A DNA stretch of 61,030 nucleotides from Oscillospiraceae bacterium (GTDB taxonomy: Bacteria; Bacillota; Clostridia; Oscillospirales; Oscillospiraceae), in contig SVMI01000010.1 of NCBI GenBank assembly GCA_015067495.1, positions 1 through 61,030 of the forward strand, given 5' to 3'. Under the pieces are notes generated by a model. That model saw only the letters and a list, made by a program, of their open reading frames with translations, did not search any database and was not told where the DNA came from. Position 1 is the first letter of the stretch. Each line of letters starts with the position of its first letter. The translations under genes were made by a program, and so were the position numbers. This document shows positions 17,205 through 25,589 of this stretch, one piece after another.

Positions 17205-19290
17205 CCGACGACCGGGCAGCTTCTGGGCATTTTTGCTGGCTGTCATGCTCAGCTTTGGCGGCATCGCCTGCGTTGTCACCGGCTTTTCGCTGGATGGTGT
17301 CAATCTGGGTGTTTTGCTGCTCATCTGCATTGGCTTCAGCCTTGCGTGGACGGTGGCGAGCCGTTACCGCTTCGGTGTTCCGATCGTTGCATTGGCGACC
17401 GAGATTTTTTGGATCCTTCCCAACGCCCGTGCGGTGATCGATTCCCAAAGACTTTTGATCCATGAGATCAGCAGCACCTACAGTCTCGGCTACGGCTGGC
17501 CGGTGCTTTATTGGGAAGAGGAGATCCCCAACGTGGGCATGAACCATGCACTGGCACTGATCGCGTGTATCGTATCGCTGGTGATCGTGTGGGTGGTTTT
17601 CCGTCAGAAAAAGGCGATTTGGGCAGCGATCGCAGCGTTTCTGCCCCTGATGTCCTGCCTTGTGCTGACCGATACTGTCCCGGACAGCGAATACCTGATG
17701 CTGATGATGGCAGGTCTGCTGCTGCTGGCACTGACCAACCCGCTGCGCCGGATCGATGCAAAGCAGGCGAGCCGTGCAACGGCATTTCTTCTGGTGCCGG
17801 TAATGCTTGTGACCATGGGCTTCTTCTGGGCGGCACCCCGGGAGGGATATGAGCCGAATGAAAGTGCCTTTTCGCAGCTGGAGCAATGGCTGCAGGAAAG
17901 TGAGCTTTGGCAATGGCTGACCGGCAAAACCGGTTGGTTTTCAGGCGATTCCGGCGCGGATGAGATCTCTCTTGATACGCTGGGCGGCAAGAGCAATTCC
18001 GATCAGGTGGCGTTTTATGTGACTTCCACCGGCAGTGGCTATCTGTACCTGCGGGGTCGCGGCTATGACAACTACGACGGAAAACATTGGACTGCTTCGG
18101 AATACAGCTCCGGCTTGGATACCGGCTGGGGGCATTCCTACAGCGGCGCCCGTGTGACGGTGCGCATGACCAATGCCCGCAAGTTCTATTACTTCTCAGG
18201 CGAGGGCGGACCGAAAGATCTGGTGCTGTTTGAATGGGGCATGCTGCCCAATAAGGACAAGGAAAAGACCTATTCCTTCTCTTGGGGCAGTCCGATTCTC
18301 GGCGGTCACCTCAGCGGACAGATGCGGACGCAATGTCTGCAGCTGCCGGAGGAAACGAAAAAATGGGCGGAGCAGGTGCTGCAGCAGGAGATCCTTCCCG
18401 GGCTTCCCCAATTCGCAACGATGAAGAGCATTGCCACCCGCATCGCAAGCGTGCTGCGTGAAAGTGCGGAATATAGCCTTGATCCCGGGCGGATGCCCAT
18501 GGGCGAGAAGGATTTCGCCAAATGGTTCTTTACCGAGGGCGACAGCGGCTACTGCATCCATTTTGCGACAACGGCAACGGTTTTGCTCCGGGCGGCAGGG
18601 ATTCCGGCACGTTACGTCACCGGCTATGCCTTGGGCGTGATGGAAGACCGGGAAATGGCGGTGACGCAAAGCCGCGCCCATGCATGGGTGGAGTATTTCG
18701 ACGAAAACATGGGCTGGACGATTTTGGATCCCACCCCCGGCTACAACGATCCGAATCCTGCGACTGATCCCACCACCGAACCGACTACTGAGCCTACAAT
18801 GCCCACTGCGCCTACGACCCGTCCGACCGATCCCACTGTGCCGACGACGCAGCCCAGTGAGCCGACAGAGCCTACAGATCCCCAGTTCACGATCCCGACG
18901 TCTCCAAGACCCCAAAAGCCGGAAACCGATGGCAGGTGGAAGACGGTTCTTGTCATTTTGCTGTGGGTGATGTTGGCGTGCGCTGCTGTTTGGGCGCAGT
19001 ACCGCCTGCGGATCATCATCCGCACTTGGTACACCCATCGCGGTACGGCAAATCGGCAGGCACTGGCACGCTGGAGATCGGTGCGCATCCGCAACCGCAT
19101 ATTCAGACAATCGCCGCCGGAGCAGCTGCTTTCGCTGGCGGAGAAGGCGAAATACAGCCAGCACACGCTGACGGAAAAAGAGCTGACAGCCTTTGATCTG
19201 CACATGAAGGCACTTGCCTTGAAGCTGCAGAAAAAGCCGTGGCTCATCCGATGGCTGCTGCGACTTACTTTTGCGATTGAAAAAGTGTAA
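17194..19290 (+). CDS. Membrane-anchored transglutaminase-like protein
   Basis: 698 residues. About six N-terminal transmembrane helices (to about 215) are followed by an extracytoplasmic region with a transglutaminase core: Cys454 in DSGYCIHFA, His496 in SRAHAWVEY and Asp512 in TILDPTPGY. Then comes a roughly 45-residue Pro/Thr-rich linker of PTTEP-, PTDP- and PSEP-like units, one transmembrane helix near 590 and a C-terminal cytoplasmic tail. This is the usual third member of MoxR-DUF58 clusters. The ATG at 17194 follows GGAGGT; it overlaps the DUF58 gene by 11 bases. The target (peptidase or crosslinker of surface proteins) is unknown. Confidence 0.92.
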   Translation: MASNRRPGSFWAFLLAVMLSFGGIACVVTGFSLDGVNLGVLLLICIGFSLAWTVASRYRFGVPIVALATEIFWILPNARAVIDSQRLLIHEISSTYSLGYGWPVLYWEEEIPNVGMNHALALIACIVSLVIVWVVFRQKKAIWAAIAAFLPLMSCLVLTDTVPDSEYLMLMMAGLLLLALTNPLRRIDAKQASRATAFLLVPVMLVTMGFFWAAPREGYEPNESAFSQLEQWLQESELWQWLTGKTGWFSGDSGADEISLDTLGGKSNSDQVAFYVTSTGSGYLYLRGRGYDNYDGKHWTASEYSSGLDTGWGHSYSGARVTVRMTNARKFYYFSGEGGPKDLVLFEWGMLPNKDKEKTYSFSWGSPILGGHLSGQMRTQCLQLPEETKKWAEQVLQQEILPGLPQFATMKSIATRIASVLRESAEYSLDPGRMPMGEKDFAKWFFTEGDSGYCIHFATTATVLLRAAGIPARYVTGYALGVMEDREMAVTQSRAHAWVEYFDENMGWTILDPTPGYNDPNPATDPTTEPTTEPTMPTAPTTRPTDPTVPTTQPSEPTEPTDPQFTIPTSPRPQKPETDGRWKTVLVILLWVMLACAAVWAQYRLRIIIRTWYTHRGTANRQALARWRSVRIRNRIFRQSPPEQLLSLAEKAKYSQHTLTEKELTAFDLHMKALALKLQKKPWLIRWLLRLTFAIEKV

Positions 19291-19304
19291 CCCGCGATAT
19301 GATA

Positions 19305-19438
19305 AGACCCCCTTGTGTAAAGGGGGCTGGCAAAATCTTTGATTTTGACTGGGGGATTGTAATGTGTCGATACTTTACAATCCCTCCGTCTTCGCCTTGC
19401 GGCGAATCCACCTCCCTTTGCATAAGGGAGGCTTTTTT
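19305..19438. repeat. Dispersed intergenic repeat with several hairpins
   Basis: Begins CCCCC-ttgtgtaaa-GGGGG and ends CCTCCCTT-tgcat-AAGGGAGG followed by CTTTTTT. In between, ATTGTAA/TTACAAT and TCGC/GCGA pair. The two ends are variants of one sequence. I recall similar elements throughout Oscillospiraceae genomes. A fragment of the end recurs at 29092-29112. The 3' hairpin may also terminate the moxR operon. Confidence 0.7.
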
Positions 19439-19492
19439 CTTGGTACATATTTTTTGCCCATCGGCAGAAACTATCGGCGAGGAGGGGAGAAT

Positions 19493-19603
19493 GTGAAAAA
19501 AGAAGAAAAACGGGAAGAACCCAAGCCCATCACATGGGAAGCGGCAGATCCGCCCGTGCCGGTGGTGCGCTCCGGTCACATGGAGCAGCGGCGGGAGTAT
19601 TGA
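19493..19603 (+). CDS. Possible 36-aa charged peptide
   Basis: A GTG start after a good GGAGGGG opens a 36-residue frame (KKEEKREEPKPITWEAAD, ending MEQRREY). It is short, rich in Lys and Glu, and not recognised. It lies between the intergenic repeat and the metG promoter. The ribosome site is the main support. It could be a real small protein or chance. Confidence 0.35.
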   Translation: MKKEEKREEPKPITWEAADPPVPVVRSGHMEQRREY

Positions 19604-19617
19604 CTGCTACAAAAGTA

Positions 19618-19647
19618 TTGACAAAATCTGCCTTTTTGAGGTATAAT
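19618..19647 (+). promoter_or_regulatory. metG promoter
   Basis: TTGACA, 18 bases, TATAAT, immediately upstream of the T-box leader. Confidence 0.8.
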
Positions 19648-19829
19648 AACCGAGTTGTATGACAAAAGCGATGAAGAGAAGAGTACGTCTGCGGAAACGT
19701 TCAGCGAACCCGGGCTGGTGAGAGCGGGTACGGCGGAAGCGGCGGAACATGGTCTCGGAGCCGGAGTGGCGATAGGTAGCCATTCCCGGGTGCGCCCGTT
19801 AGAGCGTGAAGAGGTGTGTGCATCAAACA

Positions 19830-19872
19830 GGAGATTGCCACGCCGGTGTGCGCACCGGCTCGCAATGACACG
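19830..19872 (-). repeat. GTCATTGC...GGCAATCTC dispersed repeat inside the T-box leader
   Basis: Read on the minus strand it starts TGTCATTGCGAGCC and ends CGTGGCAATCTCC, with an internal GCCGGTG/CACCGGC hairpin. The same termini occur at 43030-43125. This core is a common bacterial intergenic repeat as I recall it. Confidence 0.65.
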
Positions 19873-19922
19873 ATCTTTTGTTTGTGCGTGCATGGAACAA
19901 GGTGGTACCGCGTCAATTTTGT

Positions 19923-19951
19923 CGCCCTTGGACTTGTCCGGGGGCGCTTTT
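19923..19951 (+). terminator. T-box attenuator terminator
   Basis: CGCCCTTGGAC pairs with GTCCGGGGGCG followed by CTTTTCGTTT, just after the T-box sequence and 20 bases before the metG start. Confidence 0.75.
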
Positions 19952-19971
19952 CGTTTATAGGAGGAGAAATT

Positions 19972-21945
19972 ATGTGTCAAAACTGCAAGGGTAATTACTA
20001 CATCACCACCCCCATCTACTATCCCAGCGCCAACCTGCACATCGGTCACGCCTACTGCACGGTGGCAACCGATGCCATGGCACGCTACAAGCGTCTGCAG
20101 GGCTACAATGTCAAGTTCCTCACCGGCACGGACGAACACGGTCAGAAGATCGAGGACAAGGCAAAGGAAGCCGGCATCACACCCCAGCAGTTCGTGGACA
20201 ACATCGTGCTGGGTGAGAAGGGTGTTCTGGATCTGTGGAAGCTGATGAACATCTCTTACGACCGCTTCATCCGCACCACTGATGACTACCATGTTGCCGC
20301 CATTCAGAAGATATTCAAGAGAATGTATGAAAACGGCGACATCTACAAGGGTTCTTACAAGGGTAAGTACTGCAAGCCCTGCGAGTCCTTCTGGACGGAG
20401 AGCCAGCTGGTGGACGGCAAATGTCCCGACTGCGGTCGTGAAGTGATGGATGCAGAGGAGGAGGCATACTTCTTCAGACTCAGCAAGTATGCTGACCGCA
20501 TTCAGGATCTGCTGGAAAACACCGATTTCCTCGAACCCCGCAGCCGTGTCAACGAGATGGTCAACAACTTCATCAAGCCCGGTCTTGAGGATCTGTGCGT
20601 ATCCCGCACCAGCTTCACATGGGGCGTGCCGGTGGATTTTGACCCCGGTCACGTGGTCTATGTGTGGATCGACGCGCTGTTTAACTACATGACGGCACTG
20701 GGCTTTGAAAATGACAAGTATGACGATCTGTCTGCCTTCTGGCCTGCCGATGTCCACTTCGTGGGCAAGGAGATCGTCCGTTTCCACTCCATCATCTGGC
20801 CCGCAATGCTCATGAGTCTGGATCTGCCCCTGCCGAAGAAGGTCTACGGTCACGGCTGGCTGAATTTCAACGGCGAAAAGATGTCCAAGTCTCGGGGCAA
20901 CGTGGTGGATCCCTATCTGCTCAGCGAGCGCTTCGGCGTGGATGCTCTGCGCTTCTTCCTGCTGCGCACCTTCCCCTTCGGCTCCGACGGCAACTTCACC
21001 AACGAGCTGCTGATCAACACCATCAATGTCGATCTGGCGAACGTGCTGGGCAACCTTGTTTCCCGCACCACCGCCATGGCGCAGAAGTACTTTGACAGCG
21101 ACCTGACCCTCGGCGGCGAAGCGGCGGAGTTGGATGCGGAGCTGAAGGCACTGTCTGACGAAGTGGTCGCTAACTATACCCGCCACATGGATGCCTTCCA
21201 GTTCTCTCTGGGTCTGAACGAGGCGTTCCGCCTGATCGGTCGTGCCAATAAGTATATCGACGAGACCGCTCCTTGGGTGCTGGCAAAGAGTGAGGACACC
21301 AAGGCAAGACTGCTGTCTGTCCTGAAGAATCTGTGCGAGTGCATCCGCATCGCCGCGATCCTGATCACCCCCGTCATGCCTGACACCGCCGAGAGCATTC
21401 TGAATCAGCTGAATGTTCCGGCAGAGGGTCGTGTGTGGGATGCGCTGGTCTACGAATCTGCCGAAGAAAAGGCGTGGAAGACCACCGTCGGTGCTGCCCT
21501 GTTCCCCAGAATTGACATGGAAAAGGAGCTGGCTGCGCTGGAGGAGCTGAAGGCACAGGCTGCCAAGGCGGCATTGCCCGCCATCGAGATCGAGCCTTAC
21601 AGCGAGGAAACTGTGGATTTCGACACCTTCTGCAAGAGCGATTTCCGCGCGGTGAAGGTCAAGGATTGCGTTCCCGTGAAGAAGTCCGATAAGCTGCTGC
21701 AGTTCACCTTAGATGACGGCACCGGCACCGACCGTCAGATCCTCTCCGGCATTGCCAAGTTCTACAAGCCGGAAGAGCTGATCGGCAAGACGCTGGTCGC
21801 CATCGTCAATCTGCCTCCCAGAAAGATGATGGGTCGCGAGTCCTGCGGCATGCTCTTGAGCGCAGTTCACACCGAAAAGGGTGAGGAAAAGCTGAATCTC
21901 ATTATGATCGACGACGCCATCCCCGCCGGCGCCCGTTTGGGTTAA
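19972..21945 (+). CDS. metG: Methionyl-tRNA synthetase
   Basis: Charges tRNA-Met in the cytoplasm. 657 residues: class I signature NLHIGHAYC near residue 22, a zinc knuckle of two CxxC motifs (CKPCESFW and CPDCGRE, about 138-162), KMSKS in GEKMSKSRGN (about 302), an anticodon-binding helical domain, and a C-terminal tRNA-binding OB domain (about 555-657, with VKVKDCVPVKKSDKLL and LPPRKMMGRESCGM). The ATG at 19972 follows AGGAGGAG; longer ORF starts lie inside the T-box leader. The leader with a Met specifier supports both identity and regulation. It ends at a bidirectional terminator. Confidence 0.98.
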   Translation: MCQNCKGNYYITTPIYYPSANLHIGHAYCTVATDAMARYKRLQGYNVKFLTGTDEHGQKIEDKAKEAGITPQQFVDNIVLGEKGVLDLWKLMNISYDRFIRTTDDYHVAAIQKIFKRMYENGDIYKGSYKGKYCKPCESFWTESQLVDGKCPDCGREVMDAEEEAYFFRLSKYADRIQDLLENTDFLEPRSRVNEMVNNFIKPGLEDLCVSRTSFTWGVPVDFDPGHVVYVWIDALFNYMTALGFENDKYDDLSAFWPADVHFVGKEIVRFHSIIWPAMLMSLDLPLPKKVYGHGWLNFNGEKMSKSRGNVVDPYLLSERFGVDALRFFLLRTFPFGSDGNFTNELLINTINVDLANVLGNLVSRTTAMAQKYFDSDLTLGGEAAELDAELKALSDEVVANYTRHMDAFQFSLGLNEAFRLIGRANKYIDETAPWVLAKSEDTKARLLSVLKNLCECIRIAAILITPVMPDTAESILNQLNVPAEGRVWDALVYESAEEKAWKTTVGAALFPRIDMEKELAALEELKAQAAKAALPAIEIEPYSEETVDFDTFCKSDFRAVKVKDCVPVKKSDKLLQFTLDDGTGTDRQILSGIAKFYKPEELIGKTLVAIVNLPPRKMMGRESCGMLLSAVHTEKGEEKLNLIMIDDAIPAGARLG

Positions 21946-21957
21946 TGGAAGATAACA

Positions 21958-21987
21958 AAGGCACGGCAGAAATTTCTGCCGTGCCTT
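21958..21987. terminator. Bidirectional terminator
   Basis: AAGGCACGGCAGAAA and TTTCTGCCGTGCCTT form a perfect 30-base palindrome between convergent metG and the sdpI-like gene. Confidence 0.85.
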
Positions 21988-21992
21988 GTCGT

Positions 21993-22625
21993 TTACATAC
22001 CCTTGCGGTGCAGGAGATAGGAATAAGCAAACGGTGCCAAAACCATCAGAAGCACAATGCCAAAGAAGCTCCAAGAGCCGCCGAAGAAGCCGGTGAGCAT
22101 AATAACGATGCCGCAAACCAGCCAAAGCCGACCGGCAAAGCGGTGGGTCTTGTTCCAGTTTTCTTCGCTGTTGAGCGTCCACGGGATCTTGATACCGATG
22201 GTGTAATTCTGCTTGCATTTGGGCAGGTAATTGCCGATGATGGTGAAGATCAGACCCATCAGCACGGGCATGATGATCTCCATGCGCACTTCCTTACCCA
22301 AAGCCACCGCGTAAGTGATGGTGTACAGCACAACGCTCAGCACCGGGATGATCCAAAGCACCAGCTGCAGGATCTTGTCGGAGTGGTTTGCCTTCTTGGG
22401 ATCGGCGGCTGTGCCGAGGGTGCAGAGCCACTGTGCGCCCAGAAGAATACCACTCAGACCGAAGACGGCAAATGCCTTGCTGCTCCAGCTATCCACGTCG
22501 CCGTCGGCGTTCCAATGGGTGGGGATCTGCTCCGGCAGCTGATCCCACAAAATCACGCCCACCAGCATGGGCAGCAGGATGATAATCGATGTAATAATCA
22601 GTAATTTCCAATGCTTTTTGATCAT
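21993..22625 (-). CDS. SdpI-like immunity/membrane protein
   Basis: 210 residues with about six transmembrane helices. The N-terminal DUF1648 part contains WDQLPEQIPTHWNADGDVD, and the C-terminal SdpI part contains KCKQNYTIGIKIPWTLNSEE and the motif NWNKTHRFAGRLW. In Bacillus, SdpI both protects against the SdpC toxin and sequesters SdpR at the membrane; whether this one senses a toxin is unknown. Its ATG overlaps the upstream regulator stop by 4 bases, an sdpRI-type arrangement. No sdpC-like gene is visible nearby. Confidence 0.9.
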   Translation of the reverse strand: MIKKHWKLLIITSIIILLPMLVGVILWDQLPEQIPTHWNADGDVDSWSSKAFAVFGLSGILLGAQWLCTLGTAADPKKANHSDKILQLVLWIIPVLSVVLYTITYAVALGKEVRMEIIMPVLMGLIFTIIGNYLPKCKQNYTIGIKIPWTLNSEENWNKTHRFAGRLWLVCGIVIMLTGFFGGSWSFFGIVLLMVLAPFAYSYLLHRKGM

Positions 22626-22891
22626 GTTCCTTCTCCTTTCAGACCTGTGAGCCAAAGCATGACTTCCTCCAAAACAGAGGCGTTCAGCTCGTAAAAAATA
22701 AACTTGCCCTCCCGCGCATCGCGGATCAGATCGGCATCCTTCAGCACCGAGAGGTGCTTGGAGATTGCCGCGCCGCTGACGGGAAACTTCTCCGCGATCT
22801 CGCCGGCGGAGAGTCGCCCGGCTTTCAGCAGCTGCAGGATCTCTCTGCGGATGGGATCGGAGAGGGCTTTCATGGTGGTGTTGATCGCCAC
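22622..22891 (-). CDS. ArsR-family autorepressor (SdpR-like)
   Basis: 89-residue winged-helix repressor: MKALSDPIRREILQLLKAGR at the N terminus, recognition helix GAAISKHLSVLKDADLI, and no cysteine metal site, which fits SdpR-type rather than metal-sensing ArsR proteins. The start has AAGGAAGGC upstream. It is coupled to the sdpI-like gene. Two identical-format operators (ATTTAAC-N6-GTTAAAT) flank its promoter, supporting autoregulation. Confidence 0.92.
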   Translation of the reverse strand: MAINTTMKALSDPIRREILQLLKAGRLSAGEIAEKFPVSGAAISKHLSVLKDADLIRDAREGKFIFYELNASVLEEVMLWLTGLKGEGT

Positions 22892-22908
22892 GGTATCGCC
22901 TTCCTTTC

Positions 22909-22928
22909 ATTTAACCTCTGGGTTAAAT
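22909..22928. promoter_or_regulatory. SdpR-like operator 1
   Basis: ATTTAACC-TCTG-GGTTAAAT, a perfect inverted repeat overlapping the -10 region of the sdpR-like promoter. Confidence 0.75.
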
Positions 22929-22954
22929 ATAACACATCAAAAGGCGGCTGTCAA
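22926..22954 (-). promoter_or_regulatory. Promoter of the sdpR-sdpI-like operon
   Basis: On the minus strand TTGACA, 17 bases, TATATT; the -10 overlaps operator 1 and the -35 abuts operator 2. Confidence 0.8.
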
Positions 22955-22959
22955 TAGTT

Positions 22960-22979
22960 ATTTAACTTTTTGGTTAAAT
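22960..22979. promoter_or_regulatory. SdpR-like operator 2
   Basis: ATTTAAC-N6-GTTAAAT again, centred 51 bp from operator 1 (about five helical turns). Confidence 0.75.
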
Positions 22980-22991
22980 ATTTTTGCAAGG

Positions 22992-23024
22992 AAAAGCGAT
23001 GCCCGCTTTGCAGGCATCGCTTTT
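22992..23024 (-). terminator. glgA terminator
   Basis: AAAAGCGATGCC and GGCATCGCTTTT pair over a 9-base loop just past the glgA stop. Confidence 0.8.
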
Positions 23025-23028
23025 CGGT

Positions 23029-24468
23029 TTATTGCATTCTTTGGAACAGCTCCATGTAGCGCGCCGCCGGCTTGTCCCAGCTGAAATCCTGCGACATGTC
23101 CCGCTGCTGCAGGGCGCGGAAGCCGTCGCGGTTATAGCGGTACAGATCCAGACAACGCTTCAGCGATGCATAGAAATCATCGCCGTTATAGCTCTGGAAG
23201 GTGAAGCCGAGACCTCCCTCGCCGTTTTCGTCAGCAGGGGGGACGGTGTCCCGCAGACCGCCGGTGGCATGGACTACGGGGACAGTGCCGTAGCGCATGG
23301 CGTTCATCTGGCTCAAACCGCAGGGTTCGGAGCGGGAGGGCATCAGGTAGATGTCGCCGCCGGCATAAATCCGTGCCGCCAGTCCCAGATCAAAGGTGAT
23401 CTTTGCCGCCACCTGATCGGGAAAATCTGCCGCCAGCTCCCGGAAGAAGCTTTCAAACTGAGCTTCGCCCGTGCCGAGGATCAGTAATTGGCAATCGTTT
23501 TCCCACAGAAGCCGCCGGGCAATGTAGCACAGCAGATCCAGACCCTTGTGACCCGCAAGCCGGGTGACCATGACCATCAGGGGCGTATCTGCCTTGACGG
23601 GGAGACCCACCTCTGCCTGCAGTGCTGCCTTGCAGCGTGCCTTGCCGTTTACGAAGGATGCGGCATTGTAGTGACAGGGGAGATTCGGATCGGTTTCCGG
23701 GTTGAAGGTATTCACATCGATGCCATTGGTGATGCCGGTGAGCTTCCATGCAGCATTTGCAAGGATCGTATCCAGTCCGTGAGCGTAGTAGGGATACATC
23801 AGCTCCCGGGAATAGGTCTCGGAAACGGTGGTGACCATGTCCGCATGTTCAATGGCACCCTTCATCATATTCACCTGACCGTGCATGTCAAGGCTGGGAC
23901 GCAGATCCCAAGGCAGTGCCAGCACGTCGTCAAAGAACCAGCCGTCTGCCCAGCCCTGATATTCCACGTTGTGAATGGTGAACATGGTGCGGGTGTTGGG
24001 GAATGTACCCCAGTACTGGGCTTTCAGGAACACGGGCAGAAGCGCAGTCTGCCAGTCATTGCACTGGATCACATCCGGGATAAATTCCAGTGCCGCCAGG
24101 CAGTTGAGGCAGGCTTTTGCAAAGAAGGCGAAGCGCTCTCCGTCGTCGCAGTCGCCGTAGATCGGGCCGCCGCGAGCGCCGAAATAGTAGTCGTTGTCGA
24201 TGAAGTAGACCTTCACGGCATCTGCCCGGTTTTTAAGCTTCAAAAGACCTGTGTACTGTTGCCGCCAGCCCAGCTGGGTATCGAAAGCGGCTACAAGCTC
24301 CGTTTCGTAGGCGGCGTTGTCCTTGATTTTTTTGTAGTACGGAAGCAGCAAAACGACCTCGTTGCCCGCAATACGCGACAGAGCGGCAGGCAGTGCTTCC
24401 ATGACGTCTCCAAGACCGCCGGATTTGATATACGGCGCGCCCTCAGAGGCTACGATGGCGATTTTCAT
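23029..24468 (-). CDS. glgA: Glycogen synthase
   Basis: Extends alpha-1,4-glucan chains from ADP-glucose (GT5 family). 479 residues with KSGGLGDVMEALP near residue 15 (ADP-glucose binding), the two-domain GT-B layout, and the C-terminal GGLRDTV and MPSRSEPCGLSQMNAMRYG blocks. Last gene of glgC-glgD-glgA; its ATG overlaps the glgD stop by 4 bases. A good terminator follows. No branching enzyme or phosphorylase gene lies beside it. Confidence 0.97.
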   Translation of the reverse strand: MKIAIVASEGAPYIKSGGLGDVMEALPAALSRIAGNEVVLLLPYYKKIKDNAAYETELVAAFDTQLGWRQQYTGLLKLKNRADAVKVYFIDNDYYFGARGGPIYGDCDDGERFAFFAKACLNCLAALEFIPDVIQCNDWQTALLPVFLKAQYWGTFPNTRTMFTIHNVEYQGWADGWFFDDVLALPWDLRPSLDMHGQVNMMKGAIEHADMVTTVSETYSRELMYPYYAHGLDTILANAAWKLTGITNGIDVNTFNPETDPNLPCHYNAASFVNGKARCKAALQAEVGLPVKADTPLMVMVTRLAGHKGLDLLCYIARRLLWENDCQLLILGTGEAQFESFFRELAADFPDQVAAKITFDLGLAARIYAGGDIYLMPSRSEPCGLSQMNAMRYGTVPVVHATGGLRDTVPPADENGEGGLGFTFQSYNGDDFYASLKRCLDLYRYNRDGFRALQQRDMSQDFSWDKPAARYMELFQRMQ

Positions 24469-25577
24469 ACGGTTTCTCCTCGTTTAATGACGATGGGATG
24501 CTTGGGCGTGCCGATGAGCTTGGAGCCGGGGCGGACGTTGGTGTCCTTGTCGAGAATGACATACTTCAGCTCCGCACCCTCGCCGATCACGGCATCATTC
24601 ATAATGATACAGCTTTCCACGTGTGCGCCCTCGTTGACGGTGACCTGACGGAACAGAACGGAGTTTTCAACGTTGCCCTCCAGCATGCAGCCGTCGGCGA
24701 CGATGGCGTTTTTCACGCTGCACTTGTCACCGTAGTAGGTAGGCACGCGGTCACGCACCTTGGTGAAAATGGGGTGATTTCTGCCGAACACATCGTGGCG
24801 GACAGCAGGATCGACCAGAGACAGACTGTTCTGATAGAACTCGTCCACAGATTCGTTGAAAAGTGCCACGCCTTGGAACTGGAAGACGTTGATGGTGATG
24901 GCGTTCTTCTGCCACTGACCCATGATCAGGTCACGGTCCATGTGGAAGAGATTGCGGGCGATAAATTCCTGCACTGTTTCACGCAGGTATTTTTTCTTCA
25001 TCACGAAGATGTCCATGGAAGCCAGATAGTCGGCGGGGGCGATATAGTCTACGGCAATGTCCAGAATCTCGCCGTTGTCGTCCAGCTTCAGGGCAAGATC
25101 CAGCTGCTTCGTGCCGTCAGCGATGCCCGCCTTGGTTACAACGGTCACGTCCTTGCCGCTGGCAACGTGGGCATCGAGGACGGTTTCCATATCGATATTG
25201 CTGAGAATGGCGGAGTCGCAGACGATCACGTATTCATCTTCAGGACCGAAGTCCAGAAAGCTCATGGCTTCGTGGATGGCTTCCAGCTTGCCGTGGTAGT
25301 TATCGGTTGCGCTCATGGCGTAGGGGGTCAAAAACTCCAAACCGCCCTCCTCCAGCGTCAGACCCCACTCCTCGCCGGAGCCGATGTGATTCATCAGCGA
25401 TTGGTAGTTGTGGCGGGTGATGATACCCACATGACGGATGCCCGCTGCCGCCAGATTGCTCAGGTGGAAGTCCACCAGACGGTAGCGACCGCCAAAGGGA
25501 AGGGATGCCATGGTGCGCCGATCAGTCAGCGCGCTGAGTGTTGCATCGTTTGCGAAAATAATGCCCATTACGTTCAT
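24465..25577 (-). CDS. glgD: Glucose-1-phosphate adenylyltransferase subunit GlgD
   Basis: 370-residue partner subunit of ADP-glucose pyrophosphorylase. It keeps the nucleotidyltransferase fold and the LPFGGRYRLVDF region but lacks the normal GGxGxRL nucleotide loop at its N terminus (it reads IIFANDATLSALTDRR), as expected for the non-catalytic GlgD of Firmicutes. The C-terminal left-handed beta-helix contains VADGCMLEGNVENSV. It follows glgC by 12 bases and overlaps glgA by 4. Confidence 0.95.
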   Translation of the reverse strand: MNVMGIIFANDATLSALTDRRTMASLPFGGRYRLVDFHLSNLAAAGIRHVGIITRHNYQSLMNHIGSGEEWGLTLEEGGLEFLTPYAMSATDNYHGKLEAIHEAMSFLDFGPEDEYVIVCDSAILSNIDMETVLDAHVASGKDVTVVTKAGIADGTKQLDLALKLDDNGEILDIAVDYIAPADYLASMDIFVMKKKYLRETVQEFIARNLFHMDRDLIMGQWQKNAITINVFQFQGVALFNESVDEFYQNSLSLVDPAVRHDVFGRNHPIFTKVRDRVPTYYGDKCSVKNAIVADGCMLEGNVENSVLFRQVTVNEGAHVESCIIMNDAVIGEGAELKYVILDKDTNVRPGSKLIGTPKHPIVIKRGETV

Positions 25578-25589
25578 GGCGATACCTCC

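Larger units (their letters stand above)
19655..19955 (+). promoter_or_regulatory. Methionine T-box leader of metG
   Basis: The conserved T-box sequence ACAAGGTGGTACCGCG (19898-19912) precedes a terminator. Upstream are the GA-motif-like GATGAAGAGAAGAGTA and a stem I with the specifier region GAACATGGTCTCGGAG. The specifier triplet is ATG at 19749-19751, matching methionine and the downstream gene. Uncharged tRNA-Met should favour read-through. The segment 19830-19872 between stem I and the T-box matches a dispersed repeat. Confidence 0.88.
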
